Notes: generated by a model from the letters alone, not told the origin. A DNA stretch of 64,000 nucleotides from Sternotherus odoratus (GCA_032164245.1 JAVMKO010000020.1:6537206-6601205), one strand, 5' to 3'. Counted from the first letter of the stretch, positions 11,291 to 23,640 are shown. Numbers and translations: made by a program.

Positions 11291-14200
11291 TGGAGGTAAA
11301 TTCTGCTAGCTAACATGTGCTCTGGTTTTGCGGATTAGATTTTACATAGTTGGGGTCTACTGAAAACAAGTAACTCAGATTACCCGTGGGCACTCAGATT
11401 CGATGTCCAGTTAATAACCTGCATGTTCAATGACTAGTACATAACTGGTCAATAATCAGTTAATGATTGTGTTCAGTTAATAAAAAATAGGCATTTGCTT
11501 ATCATTAGGCATTTCTATACATGCTCACTGCAGTATGGCTATAGGCTACCCTCGATCCATGTGCCTAACTCCCATTCAATGGATCGAGGGGTGTATATAG
11601 CCCAGAGTCCTTGTAGTTCAATTAATGCTATATAAAGCAGGTCCTCGTCACTACAGGAAATATTTGTACATTTATAAAAAAGCAATACAAACATAAAGAA
11701 CAAAAATACAACAAGCACAGCTTGATACAAAAACATGCCATGAAATATCATTGGCTTTATAATAATTTACTACAACTTGAAAAATGTTCTTTTATCCACA
11801 CTGGATAGGAAATGCTTCCATCAAACATATGGTAAGCATGCAATAACAATATATACAACAACAATTTGGAGTTTGTTTTTACTCATGATAAGGATTGTAG
11901 TACAGGGATACATTAAAATTATTTTTGGGGGGGGCCTGATCAAGATTTTCTGTTACTCTGTTGATGTTTGTTTGGTTTTGTTTTCCCTCTTAAATTGTGG
12001 TAAAGAATTTTTGATAGGAATCTGCAAACACTACTTTTTGTCCTAGCATAGTAAAACTCATTTCTTTTTCCCCAGCAGCTGTTATGATTTACTGGTTGAC
12101 ACTAAAAAAAGTTATTCTTAATGTCATTTGATTAAAAAATCATGTTCTTTCCCAACTTTTTTGTACTGTTGAGGATTCGTTAAGAGAAATACCTAGCAAC
12201 CCTGCAGGATGTTATTACACTATTCCCAGGGATTACACTTTCCATCTTCAGCTATTTAACTAGATGGCATCCATCTTATGGGGAAGTCCAACCAACACTT
12301 TGCAGGGCTTTCCAAGATTTCCAGTCCCACTTGACAGTCCTAACGTCGTCTTGTTGAACTGACCGTGGCCAGTACCTGCTACAGACTGAGTAGCATCTAA
12401 CTCAGTGAATGTCAAAAGCGGGGACTGCTCTGTGCTGCCTGCAGACAAAACAGTTGTGATGGTGGATATATAGGCCCTTTCACAGAACAGCCCATGCATG
12501 GCTGTAGATTTCAGAGCCATTGTGATCCCTGAATGGAGTCATTTGTTCCATATGATGTAAGAAACACTGACCAGGAGGTTGGTGAATGCCAACTGGGCTG
12601 AATCTGAGCCTGATAGAAAGGGACTGTTAATAAAGATCCCTGACAAAAGATCCCAGTTCGTTCCTTGACCAGGTCTTTATCTTTATATCTGCTCTGCTCC
12701 TCTTTCTTGTATAACCTTTTCCCCTAGAAAAGCAATATTTCCAACAACACTGGAGTAACTACTTGGCAAAGCGTATCTGTGGTTGAAACCACCTGCTTTA
12801 TATGAGTATGAAAACCCTCCAATATTCATAGAACTGGAGCCACAAAGATGATTTGTCTTTATGACGTGGCAATTTCCAGGGAGATATTCATGTCATGGGA
12901 GCTGATCATACAATTAAACTAGGGAGGCGGAGGTTTGACTTTAATCTTGATCTTGTCTATTTCTAGCACTGTGTTACAAAGGCAGGTGCTCAGAAGTTTA
13001 CTATAGGTTAAAACATGTACATAGGCAGTATTGTAAACTATGGGGGGAGGGTCCCACTGGGGGGAGAAAATGAAGGAGAAAAAACATGGAGAAATGCAGC
13101 CAGTGCATTTCTTAGAAGACTGATTCCCATCTCAGGCAACTTTGTGCATGACTTTGCCTTGGCCAACAACTGATAATGGAAGTGACAAGAACTAGGTGTA
13201 GCCGCACTGTGTCCCTTTGACAAAGTGTACAGGAGACATCCAGTGCTTCTTTAGGAAAGGAAAACAAAAATCAAAATCCAAGTTGGTAAGGGGGAAGAAG
13301 GCAATTTACAAACAAAAAAGGCAGCGATAAGATTCTGTGAAGCTGATGACACTAACAGGATTTGAGAAGCGTAAGGGGACTGCAGTTTAAAAAAATGTAA
13401 CAGAACCACTCATTTCCACTTCAGCTGTTTCAGAAACCTTCATTTTAAAATGCAAACGGGTCCCTGAATTACTCAGACAGGCACCGTTAGTTAAGTGTAG
13501 TGTCATGACTCTTCTTTCAACTTCTCTTCCACAGGTTCCTTTGCTCAGTGGTCTCTGGACCCCTACTGAATTTTGACGGCTGATCTTTCATTAACTTTTC
13601 TTCTTCAGGCGTGGGGTTGGAGCCCTCCTGTTTTCTTTTTATTTTACATGCAATTCATTTTTCTAGTAGTACTTCAGCCTCGTTCACCCACACTTCCACA
13701 TAACAACATACACAAATCCATATGCCAGACACCTAATCCAACACCCTCCTGGGAACTGAAGGATGATGGCCCAGTCCGGTCTCCAGAGCAAAGTCCATTG
13801 GGATGGCTGCTTTTTTTTTTTCAGATTAAAAATCAAAGGTCTAACGCTCCTCATTATATTATCCTACTGTTCACAGGCATGTGAGAAATAATCAGCTCTC
13901 CATATTAATCCGAAGCACTGCAACAAGAAGAGAACTCACGTAGCTGTGGCAAAGTAGCCCATTGTGATGTCCACATGGTCTGTAGGAAGCTTTCAGCTAT
14001 GCCCTTTCCTGTGGAGGATTTCCCTGTGGGCTCTGAATTTTCTAAGCACTAGTCTAATTTCCAATTTCTTTCAGGATCACTGTGGTAAATGATAGAGGAT
14101 GGGAGGGGGCAAGAACCCCACCGAAGTGAACATTAGAGATTTATGTTTCTCCAGTGGGCCTCATTTTTGCTGCCTCCTGGATTTTCTCTCCTTGCTGGTT

Positions 14201-14395
14201 TGGTGACATTGATGCATTGTGGGATTATATATAAATAGATAAGAGGACTAATAAGTGGTTTGTTCTATTGTCACCCATTTCAGAATGTAAAGGCCTCCTA
14301 TAAACCCCCCTCCCCCCCAAGACAGGTTGTTACAGTACCGCTGAAAGAACCCTCCTCCGTATGCTTCTGGAAGAGAGAAGGACAAGGCTAAGCCC

Positions 14396-14668
14396 CTAGA
14401 TGGAAGGGCGAGGGGGGGGCCTGGAGGGAGGAGGGGCTCGGTTGGGGGCCGGGGCCTGGGGAGGAGGGGGCAGTGGAGGAAGAGTGGATGATGGGGATGG
14501 GGTGGGAGGAGTGGGAGAGCTGGGAGGAGGTGGAGTATAGATCGGGGCAGGAGGTGGAGGATTGTAGATTGGAGCAGGTGGTGGAGAGGAGGGTGGGTGT
14601 GCATGATTGAGTGGGTATTTCGGCAGTGCCTCCGCATTCTTCACTCGGGTGAAATTGATACAGCGGCC
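14396..14668 (-). CDS. ANTXR1: ANTXR1 terminal coding exon, proline-rich C-terminus (90 codons plus stop)
   Basis: The exon follows the strong acceptor tract TTTTTCTTTTTCTTTTAG. It begins [20 protein letters not shown], continues through several [11 protein letters not shown] repeats and long mixed Pro/Ser/Thr/Leu runs, and ends [13 protein letters not shown] with a TAG stop at 14396-14398. The repeated [18 protein letters not shown] units and the RPPPRP ending are typical of ANTXR1 and would be SH3/WW/EVH1-type ligand material linking the receptor to the cytoskeleton (inference from composition). The DNA is extremely C-rich on the minus strand, which creates long open frames in all three minus frames; only this one joins the splice acceptor and the upstream exons. 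The internal proline tract is length-variable and probably carries species-specific insertions. Confidence 0.95.
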   Translation of the reverse strand, partial: GRCINFTRVKNAEALPKYPLNHAHPPSSPPPAPIYNPPPPAPIYTPPPPSSPTPPTPSPSSTLPPLPPPPQAPAPNRAPPPSRPPPRPSI

Positions 14669-15062
14669 CTAAAAGAAAAAGAAAAAGATTATTAAGCATG
14701 GCAATGACGTAGGAGCCGAGGGCCATGCTGGTGGATGAAGTGGTATTCCTACTCACAAATCAGCCATCTACGTTTATTTCTCTGGGTGCACAGTTGGAGT
14801 GAAGACCTCTTTATGGGCCAGATTCTTAACCCAATCCTTGTGTGGCTGCTCTGAGAAACCCAAAAGGATTCATGTCTGGAGTGAACCCTGCAGTAGCAAA
14901 TGCAAGTTGACTAATCATGGATGGACCAGCCCCGCATCTGTGACTCTAGCTCGCATGGTATTGTGCAAGTGCACCCAGAACCACACTTGCAACCACTGTT
15001 TGCTGATTCTATTCCTGCCAGCCTGTACCTATAGCATGTAAGTTCCTGTGAAGGGACATGAA

Positions 15063-15532
15063 TAAGGCCCTACCAAATTCACATTCCATTTTCATAAATT
15101 TCACGATCATAGCATTTAAAAAATCTTGAATTTCATGGTTTCAGATAATTAAATCTTGAATTTCATGGTTTCAGATAATTAAATCTTGAATTTCCCAGTG
15201 TTATAACAAAATATGAACATGCATTTAAAAATGGCAGCATAGAACCATGTAAAACCCTTAAGCCAGCGATTCTCATATTGGAGGTCTCAACCCCAAAAGG
15301 GGTCACAAATCTATTGGGGGTGTGTGTGTGATGGACTTGCCACCCTTGAATCTGCGCTGTCTTCACAACTGGGCAGCTGGAAAGCAGCAGCACAGAACTA
15401 AGGGTGTACGTTTGTATACTTTTACCTTAAAGTATAGAGTAAAATCACACAAAAGACCAGATCTCACAGTGGAGACCAGGCAACACGGTCTGTGACGTGT
15501 TTTCCATGGCCATGAATTTGGTAGGGTCTTAG
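15063..15532. mobile_element. hAT-like element with TAAGGCCCTACCAAATTCA inverted ends
   Basis: The left end TAAGGCCCTACCAAATTCA and the right end TGAATTTGGTAGGGTCTTA are near-perfect inverted repeats about 470 bp apart. The interior includes a 30-bp tandem duplication (15121-15196) and a segment, CTCAACCCCAAAAGGGGTCA, that looks like a second decayed hAT piece. The family assignment to hAT is an inference from the terminal style. Confidence 0.6.
15121..15196. repeat. 30-bp tandem repeat, about 2.5 copies
   Basis: The unit TCTTGAATTTCATGGTTTCA + GATAATTAAA is repeated twice, with a third partial unit ending at TTTCCC. The first two units are identical, so the duplication is recent relative to the host element. 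Confidence 0.9.
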
Positions 15533-17260
15533 ACATGACTGTCAGCCAGGACTGAGGCACCAGTGGTTAGAATGCCAGCCTGGCAAAGGAGTACTATGGC
15601 TTTGTATTTGAGGAGGATGAACTGTTCCTTCCCACAATGCCCACCCCATGGCCACAGAGTTTGGCAAGACTAACCTGGCTATATCGATGGCTATGGCTGG
15701 ATATCTAGATAAGCATGCAATTCTGCTAATTTGGAGGAGTCTCTGCAGGCTCTTGGGACAGCCAGTCTTATGATCAACTCAGTCCACTCATGCAGATGTC
15801 TGTGCTATCAGTGGTTCATTCTCGCTGTCCAGGTGTGTGCATGACCACTATCGCCCGAGGATCTCACTTGCCCTCCATGAAAGCAAGCGCAGGGTCCCTT
15901 TAAAATACTACACAGATGTTGCTACAATTTCATACCAGACATTTGCTTAGGAGTTTAGGCATGTTTTTTCCCAACACATCCAAAGGATGGGAAATAATTG
16001 TGCAACTATTCAGCAGTGGACCAATAACTCCAGTAAGAATTCCCCTACAATGTAATCTGGAGGGAAGACAGCTGTGAGAGTGACAGCCATATTCAACTGT
16101 CAGATCTTGCTAGAAGTGTCCCCCCTCCCCAACATCTGTACATGCAGCTGCTAGAGACCATGGATGGCAAGCCTCTGAGATTATACTTGAATTTACAATC
16201 AGTGCCATCATGTGATGTAATAGATTTTGCACAACCTGACTCATTTTAGCAGAGTTAAGGCATTTTCAAATTTTTATCTGCAACCAGGAGTGCTAGAAAT
16301 CAACTTTAAAAAAATGAAAGCTGAGATTCTCTTGCAATCACCTGACTCCAGCAGCTGGGGCTTTAAGAAAACCTCCAAATGTCACACGATTCATGATACA
16401 ATCTCAAGAACTGGCAAGAATGGTTCATGCTTCCCTGCTGCCATCTCCTGCTGCCATTAGAATTCTGGCTCAGAATTTTACCAATGTCCCCCACTACCTG
16501 TGCCTGATACAAAACTCCAGAGCCAATCCCCTTCCCCATGCCTGAAATCTGGAATTTGCATCTTGCATCTATATCAAATACTCTTCACTCATGTCCTGCT
16601 TCTAACCATTTACCAACTGGACAGGAGAGGGAGTACTATTTACCAAAGCTAGTTGCTTGTAACGTATCCTTCCTGAAAGAGACAAACTGTTAAGTAGAAT
16701 GTCTCCCTAGCCTGCTGCCCATGTGAAGCCAAAAACTGCTTTCTGTAGCACTGCTATAAAAATGGTGCTAAGTTACAGTTTGTTATGCATTTTAAACAAA
16801 ACCTTTGCCCTCTAAGCTGTTTAGCTTTTTCTAATAATTTCCACCTGTGAAAGATCCCACAATAAATTCTCTGCTGTCGGAATCCAAGTTATTATATTAC
16901 AGGCTCATTCTTCCAGATATGAACTCATATAAAGAGACACTGGAGGGCTTCTGAACCCACGGTTTGTTTTCCGTTTAGAGTGTTAGTGTGTGGGGCTGGG
17001 GGAGGTCTGGGAGGTGAAGGCGGCCGGGGGTGTTTTGCTTTTATGTGTTTTTCTCTTTCCTTTTTCAAAGTAAATGTTAGTCCTGCTGAACAGATGCCAA
17101 ACAGAACAATGATCCCAGGAGACAGGAGTGGTTCCAATGCACAGGAACATGGCGGGAATTGAGGCAAGTATATTAGGAGCTTTGAACCCTCTCTGTGCCA
17201 TAGAGTAGTCTTATTATACCCATTTTACAGACAAGTAATCTGTAGAAGAGGGATTATAAA

Positions 17261-17562
17261 CATAGAATCATAGAATATTAGGGTTGGAAGGGACCTCAGG
17301 AGATCATCTAGTCCAACCCCCTGCTCAAAGCAGGACCAATCCCCAACTAAATCATCCCAGCCAGGGCTTTATCAAGCCTGACCTTAAAAACCTCTAAGGA
17401 AGGTGATTCTACCACCTCCCTAGGTAACCCATTTCAATGTTTGACCACCCTCCTAGGGAAAAAGTTTTTCCTAATATCCAATCTAAACCTTCCCAACTGC
17501 AACTTGAGACCATTACTCCTTGTTCTGTCATCTGCTACCACTGAGAACAGTCTAGATCCATA
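17261..17562 (-). mobile_element. CR1 LINE 3' end, minus strand
   Basis: It begins on the plus strand with CATAGAATCATAGAATATTA, followed by GGGTTGGAAGGGACCTCAGG and CATCTAGTCCAACCCCCTGC, the classic reverse-strand CR1 3' end. It then runs into the C-terminal ORF2 (minus frame including [11 protein letters not shown] and TRSNG-like coding). It appears to be inserted in a MIR-like SINE, remnants of which lie at 17200-17260 and 17575-17660. Confidence 0.93.
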
Positions 17563-18077
17563 CCATCCAAACAGCTCATCCATACCATCACATCGCATTG
17601 CTGATAAAATGAGATTAGAATCCAGGAGTCCTGACTCTTAGTCCCCCACCCTAAACACCAGACACCACTGAATCCCCCAAACCAAAGGAAAGCAAACTAC
17701 ATGGAAGTTTTGCATCAGATGTCCCTCCAACTCCAGACGCTTTGCATTTTTAAAATACTAATGGCATGTTTTTCATAGCTGTATGCATCTGCAACCAGGT
17801 CTCATGCTCTGGTGCCCTGTACCTTTTGCAATCATTTACACAAGGGGTCGGGAGGGTGAATCCTACCAGATGAGATTGGGGCATGCAACCAAGGGCCCCT
17901 GGGGACAGTCTTCTCCAATGGGAGGAGCGGGTGCTTAGCACCTTTGGCAATCAGGCTGTAGCTTTTAATTCAGTGGTAATTGGTCGATTTGTTGCAGCAA
18001 CACAGGCAGCCACGTGGTGTGTCTATTTCAATTGCCGGGGTTGTCTCTTTAATTCCAATGCCTTCCAGTGGGTAGCT

Positions 18078-18292
18078 GGAGGAGGGATAGCTCAGTGGTT
18101 TGAGCATTGGCCTGCTAAACCCAGGGTTGTGAGTTCAATCCTTGAGGGGGCCATTTAGGGATCTGGGGCAAAAAAATCTGTCAGGGGACAGTACTCGATC
18201 CTGCTAGTGTAGGCAGGGGACTGGACTCGATGACCTTCAAGGTCTTTCCAGTTCTAGGAGATTGGTATATCTCCATTTATTATTATTATATA
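18078..18292 (+). mobile_element. tRNA-derived SINE resembling the tortoise Pol III/SINE
   Basis: The head GGAGGGATAGCTCAGTGGTT (A box around 18088-18098) and GGTTGTGAGTTCAATCC (B box at 18125-18141) form a tRNA-like Pol III promoter. The body continues GGGGGCCATTTAGGGATCTG, GTCCTGCTAG-like and GACTCGATGACCTTCAAGGT, ending CTCCATTTATTATTATTATA. This is the layout of the tRNA-Lys-related SINE known from cryptodiran turtles and is a main reason for the organism call. Confidence 0.88.
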
Positions 18293-18889
18293 CATGTCCC
18301 ATCCATAAATCAGAAATTAAATATTCCATTTCCTCCCTCCTCCTGCTCTGATGGCAGACTGGAAAGGCTGCGAGATAGGATTTGATGGGCTGTGGAGGCT
18401 GAGGGGAGGGGACTGATGTGAAAATAGCTTCAGACAGCTTCTATGCAAGTGCGCTGCCAAAGATATCATCATTGTTTGTGGATATTAAGAAACAGCTGTC
18501 TGAATCTTAGATGAGCAGTAGAGGAAAGTGGATTCTGCTCTGAGATTATAAAATACCTTGTACGGCCTGCAGCTGAGCAGAGCCTGTTTTCTGTGAACAG
18601 GGGTCATCTAAAGAAAACAGGGTTGCAGAAACACTGTCTTGCACATACAGTGCACACCCTGAGGCTGCTCTAAACTACCTCCTGGCTGCAATGGCCATCT
18701 GCAGGTAAGAGACTGGTGAAGCTTGCTAGGCTCTGTCCCTTTTGATACGGTAGAACCTCTAGCTACCTGTTGAAATCAGCGAAGTGGCCTCTTTGCTCTT
18801 CTTGAACAGTGGGTCTGCAAATTGAGCCATCCATGCACAGGGAGTGTTTTAAAGTAGCTCCCACTAACATGCCTGTTCTCAAATGTGAC

Positions 18890-19500
18890 CCTGTTTAGAC
18901 CTGCACTACAGCATTACAGTATACAAGGAGCATGTGCAGCGTCAGGATGGGCTAGGCGCCCTGAGTTCGTATCCATGGGGATAAGGGGGATTTGTATTTG
19001 GGACGGCCAGCACCGGTGCCCATGCTACCATGGCTACACTACTATTTCTGGTGCGTTAGCTCAGTGACAGCTAACACGAGTATGTCTACGTGAGCTGGGA
19101 ATCACGCCCCTCCCTCCACAGTGAAGACGTAGCCTTAGGATGTGTCTGCACTTCAAGCTGGAAGTGTAAACTCCAGGTGGAGGAGATATACCCAAGCTAG
19201 CTCTGATAGGGCCAGCATGCTAAAAATAGAGTAACAGCAGCAGCACAAGCGGTGGGAGGAGCTAGCTGTCCTGAGCTCAGGCACATCCGAGGCACCAGAC
19301 ACATACTTCAGGCAGCTAATCTCTCACACAGCCATGGATATATTCTATTTGTAGCATGCTACCTTGATCGGCCTAGTACAGGAATGTCTCCTCAAGCAGG
19401 AATTGATGCCTCCAGCTTGAACCGGAGATACACCCTTACATCTGTGCCACCAGGGTGTGAGACACTGCTCTTCTGATCTGGTGGCATTTACCGCCCACTT
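18890..19500. mobile_element. Two adjacent GTCTAC-type MITE remnants
   Basis: From 18893 (TTAGACCTGCACTACAGC) to 19136 (AGTGAAGACGTAGCCTTA) there is one unit with loosely inverted ends. A second starts at 19140 with ATGTGTCTGCACTTCAAGCT and carries ATGCTAAAAATAG, shared with the element at 57147-57411. Neither has clean boundaries at both ends. Confidence 0.4.
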
Positions 19501-21660
19501 TGCATGGGAATAAATGACAGTGTGAAGTTTAGAATCAGGCCCGATATTTATAAGACCTGCCCTGGGTACAAGTAAACCCGGGACATTACTCTGAAATATT
19601 GCACTCTGTTTTGAAAAGATCTTCATGGCATCTGTAACGCTGGCTCACAAAGGAGCATCAGATGATAAAGCAGCAGAAGCATCTGAATTGAGGACACCAA
19701 CCACGCCCCAGTCTTAAATCACAGTGTCCTGGGTTTTATTCTCTCTCTGCGGGTTGGTGGCTCATCTTTAACATTGTTTTAATGCACTTTGCTGCAATTT
19801 TAAGTAAATACTGTGGGACAGGCCTGCTGAGTGAGTGAAAGTCTGAACCCAAGATTAGCCAATTTTCTTCAGGAAAAAAACCCCATAAGAATGTTTTCCT
19901 TGTGCTGGTTCCATGTCTCCTGCAATGTAACTTTAGCAGCTTCAGACGATCACTTGCACGGTCTTTGTTTATTTTCTTTATTTATGTTGAAGTATTTATT
20001 TTTTTAAAATGGGAAACTGGGCCAGAAAATAATGGGTGGTGATTATTTTGCCTGAAGAGTTACTCAGTTTGGGGATGTTATCGTTTTGTGGATCCGACTA
20101 GAACACAAAGCACATTCTGGATCAGGACGCTGCTGGCATCAGATATTCTTTTGGATCAAGCGGGGTCAAGTCCAGACCCAGGGCTTGCATCCTAAAAGCC
20201 ATTTTGCTTCTTTGCCAGTTCAGCACTTGCCGGTCATTTTACAGAGAATAACTCAATCCTCAGAGAAGCATGATTCCCTCTCTGAGTCCTCCATGCTTTG
20301 AGGGAAGTAAGTTGGCTACTGGCCAGTCAGAAATTACTTCCTCTTCTGTGATACCTGGTGCCTTGGGTAGACAAGGTCATGGTTCCACCCACCTTACTCT
20401 GGTGAACTGTGGTTACAAAGCCTCCACAGCTGCATCAAAGATCTGCGGAGACTGCCCAGAGACCCAGGGAGGGTTTCTACTTCCCCTGGGGCCCCATGTG
20501 GGTGAGTCCAAACAATAATTGAACCCGATCACCTTTGCGATTAGAGCCAGTTGAAAAACAGAATAATGTTGTCCCACAAATTTCATCCTGTTTTTTCCCC
20601 CCACCTGAAAGTCTGAATTTTATTTGCCTCAGTCTCCTATGTCAGTTGAGCAGTTCCTCTTGCGCCAGACTTCTAGTTAAGAGGCCAAATTCACAGGCAA
20701 TGTGATATAAGTTGACTCCCTTAGATTTTCTCATGGTCACTTACTGATATGGGAGTGACTGTGTTGGAATACCGTAGTCCTTTAAAACCCACAGTCCTTT
20801 TCATAATTGGAGGGATGTTGAAGCATATGCTGGCAAGATTTATTGCTCCAAGACTTAAACTAGTTAATATTTGCCTTATGCCTTGACTGTATAAAGCAGG
20901 AGGGCATCTGGTCCTGGATTTGCGGAAGTTGTATGGAAAGACTAAGGAGTGAAGGCAAAGAACCCTGGCAAATTCAGGCTAGCACATGCTTTCATTTTGA
21001 GACCCAGCAGCCATGTTCTCCATATAGACCGCTGCCTGCTGAATTCATGAATATAGGCAGAAAGTGCTGTATGGGTGTTAGCTGTGTAACCACAACAATA
21101 ATAAATGCTTTGGCTTTGCGAAACCATTTGAAAAGGAGCTAAGTCAGCAGAAATCCCATCCTGTGAATACGGTGGGAGGTGGAAGGAAAATGGCAACAGA
21201 TGCTGATGTCATTTACTCATTTGAATATGAACGAGTTTGTAAGCTGCTGTTTCCTGTCTAAAGAGCATTTCTAATTACGCAGGAGGATTTGCGGCTAGAT
21301 CTGCTAGTCTCATTGGTATTCTATTCATGCAGGCATCAGAATTAAGAATGTTGAGATTGTTTTTAAAAGTTGAGACTTTTCCTTTTTGCCAGTCACTTCA
21401 TATTTCTAGGTCTTATTTCTCATGCAGATCTGGAGCTCTTTAATCTCAATACGATGACTCTGATTAATCTCTGGTGTAATTCAACTGACTTTGGTGAATG
21501 GGTTTGCGTGGGTACCTGACCAATGTGACCACAATTAGACTTTCAAAATGTAATTAAAATGCAAACTTTACCCCATTGGAGATTATTTCAAGAAATGGAC
21601 TATTATTAATAATGTTCTATATTTTATCACACTTTGGATTCATAGAGCAACAATAAAACA

Positions 21661-21766
21661 CAGAATCAGAGAGGTAGCCGTGTTAGTCTGGAATAGCAGA
21701 GGTAACAAAGAGTTCTGTGGCACCTTAAAGACTAACTATAAAGTTTGGAAGCATAAGCTTTCGTGG
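21661..21766 (+). mobile_element. PLE-like SINE, 3'-truncated copy
   Basis: The start CAGAATCAGAGAGGTAGCCG, GTTAGTCTGGAATAGCAGAG, TGTGGCACCTTAAAGACTAA and GCATAAGCTTTCGTGG match the family. It ends abruptly at CGTGG and joins the GC-rich tandem array, so the 3' end has been replaced or deleted. Confidence 0.85.
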
Positions 21767-21767
21767 C

Positions 21768-22380
21768 CTGCAGCCAGCCTGGGTGTAGGAAGCCCAGGCT
21801 GGCAGCGGGAGCTGAGACCCCAGCTAGCAGGAGCCTGCGGGGGAAACTCTAAAGCAGCAGCGGACTGAGAGCTCGGCCGCTGCCGCTTCTCAGCTCTCTG
21901 CCACTTTAGACTTTCCCTGCAGGCTCCTGTCAGCGGGGGTCTCAACTCCTGCTGCCAGCCTGGGCTTCCTACACCCAGGCTGGCAGCGAGAGCTGACTGG
22001 GGCAGGCAGCAGGACCCCGGCTGGCAGGAGACTGGGGAGAGAGCCCAAAGCAGCGGCAGGTTGAGCGCTCAACCAGCTACCGCTTTAGAATTTCCCCCCA
22101 GGCTCCTGCTAGCTGGGGTCTGAGCTGCCGCTGCCAGCCTGGGTTCCCTACACCTAAGCTGGCAGTGGGAGCTGACTGGGGCAGGTGGCAGGAGCCAGGG
22201 GAGAGAGCCCAAAGAGGCAGCGGGCTGAGCACTCAACCTGCCGCTGCTTTAGGATTTCCCCCCAGGCTCCTGCCAGCCGGGGTCTCAGCCCGCTGCCAGC
22301 CTGGGCTTCCTACACCCAGGCTAGCAGGGGAGCTGACTGGGGCAGGTGGTGGGACCACCCCCATCCCCACCCCCCACCCC
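21768..22380 (+). repeat. GC-rich tandem array, about 160-181-bp units, roughly 3.3 copies
   Basis: Each unit starts with a self-complementary segment, CCAGCCTGGGCTTCCTACAC followed by CCAGGCTGGCAG, at about 21772 (palindrome flipped), 21953, 22134 and 22295. Units then contain GAGCTGACTGGGGCAGG, GAGAGAGCCCAAAG, GCTCAACC, CTTTAGAATTTCCCCCCAGG and AGCTGGGGTCTGAG variants. Open frames across it (for example 22165-22422 plus) are compositional artefacts. The array is bracketed by a truncated SINE on the left and a Tigger-like end on the right. Confidence 0.85.
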
Positions 22381-22424
22381 CAGGGCGGCCAGCGAACCCC
22401 CCCCCCCCCAGTAGACACGTGATT

Positions 22425-22489
22425 ATCTGGGATTTTATTAACCAGGATTAACGTTTTCCCGATCATCCCGGATAATCGAGAGTCTAGTG
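22425..22489 (-). mobile_element. Tigger/pogo-like right end
   Basis: The sequence ends CCGGATAATCGAGAGTCTAG + TG followed by TA, matching the right terminal repeat of the complete element at 56562-56823 (GGATAATCGAGAGTCTACTG). No left end is found before the truncated SINE at 21766, so the tandem array may be the interior of this element. Confidence 0.65.
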
Positions 22490-22558
22490 TACATATAGAA
22501 AACATTTCTGTGAAATTAAACTTTTCAAACTAATTTGTCAATTTTTTAACATACCCAT

Positions 22559-22647
22559 TCGGAAAACCTACTTTATTATATAACGGACTTTCGGCTTTAA
22601 CGGACACCCCCTCGCCCGAATTAGTCCGTTATATCGAGGTTTTACTG
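22559..22647. mobile_element. 89-bp pogo/mariner-like mini-element
   Basis: TATAACGGACTTTCGGCTTT on the left pairs with the inverted AGTCCGTTATATCGAGGTTT on the right, ending TACTG followed by TA. The left tip (GGAAAACCTACTTTAT) is decayed. No protein is encoded. Confidence 0.6.
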
Positions 22648-23549
22648 TACTTAGACTGGCATAGTTTATGAACCTAGATAACAAGTCTTGAGTTAAAGGG
22701 TTGCTCTTGTCAACTACTTGGCTGTGTTTTATTTCCCTTTCTGCAGCTGTAATGCTTCAGGAAACAGAATCACAGCTGAGCCTTAGAAGAGACAACTGAA
22801 GTCATACGGATACAAATTAAGGTCAGAAATTCAGTCAGGTCAGCAAAAATGGAGGTGGTAATTCACTCTAGCCTTTCATTGTTGTTTTTCTAGACAGTGT
22901 TGCTTTCAGGCACAGGACAGTCTGAATTCCTCTGCTTGTAGCATTCCTGCTCCTTCCCCTTTTTCTGTTTGGTGCTTTGGCATTAAACCAGCCAGCACTG
23001 CACCAGAATAGCAAAATGTTCAGATGCTCCCGTAGAAAGCTAGGAAATCTCATCTTAAGAGACAGCTGCCTCACCCCGCAAGCCCTCAGCTTGCAGAACG
23101 CCTGGAAGTTACATCCAGGAAGGATTTTCTTGACCAAGACTTTTGTCTGTCACTTAAGGTCGTGTTAATAATCCTTGGCTGCTAGCATGTGTGTGTGTGT
23201 AAAGGTCTGTGCGGAAGCAGCTGAGAGTTAAACGGGACTCTGTGGAGGCTCAGTGGGTGGCGGGTGTCTTTGCATGTGGTCACAATCTCTCTCCTTTAAT
23301 TAGAGAGCATTTGTTCACCCTTGATAGGGCTGGAAAGCATGGCTGAAGGAAAGTAGTGACTGCTTCATCCAAATAATGGCACCATAACTGGCACTTCTAC
23401 AGCACGTTGGTCCAAGGGTCTCAAAGCTCTGTGCAACCTTGGTCACATCACTTGATGTCTCTGTTGCTCTGTTGATCCTCAAGCCCTTTATCTATTTGGA
23501 CTCTTAGTGCCTTGGGGCAGCCGCCGCCATTGATTCTGTGTGTAAATAG

Positions 23550-23640
23550 CACCTGGCACAATGGGACTCAAAATCTTTGCTGGGCCTTGTGGGTACTCCT
23601 GTAATAAAAGCCATAATAGTAGTATCTTCTGCCACACCCC
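23550..23640 (+). repeat. LINE/SINE 3' tail of the AGCACCTGGCACAATGGGA type
   Basis: GTAAATAGCACCTGGCACAA, GGGACTC and AATAAAAGCCATAATAGTAG match the tails at 25263-25348 and 43681-43775 and, in reverse, at 52405-52500. Probably an old CR1/L3-like tail; not more precisely assignable. Confidence 0.5.

Larger units (their letters stand above)
10030..14395 (-). other. Probable ANTXR1 3' UTR and immediate 3' flank
   Basis: After the TAG at 14396 no further coding exon is recognisable on the minus strand. Most of this stretch is unique-looking, apart from a MITE near 10930-11160 and a CR1 tail near 11158-11290, which would fit a long 3' UTR. On the minus strand a candidate AATAAA lies at 13643-13638 and a candidate ATTAAA at 10056-10051. 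Neither has an obvious GT-rich element that I can trust, so the end of the transcript is not fixed. The ORFs here are short and show no family signature. Confidence 0.35.

Noticed and set aside
14248..14756. Overlapping minus-strand ORFs of 122 and 129 residues over the proline-rich exon
   Set aside because: They are the other two frames of the C-rich ANTXR1 terminal exon. Only the frame joined to the TTTTAG acceptor fits the upstream exons.
15121..15196. CRISPR-like repeat
   Set aside because: Only about 2.5 directly adjacent 30-bp units with no spacers, in a vertebrate intron.
18078..18155. Possible functional tRNA gene
   Set aside because: A- and B-box-like sequences are present, but the cloverleaf is imperfect and the unit continues into a SINE body, so it is a tRNA-derived SINE.
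22165..22505. ORFs of 85-90 residues on both strands
   Set aside because: Produced by the GC-rich tandem array; no conservation signature.
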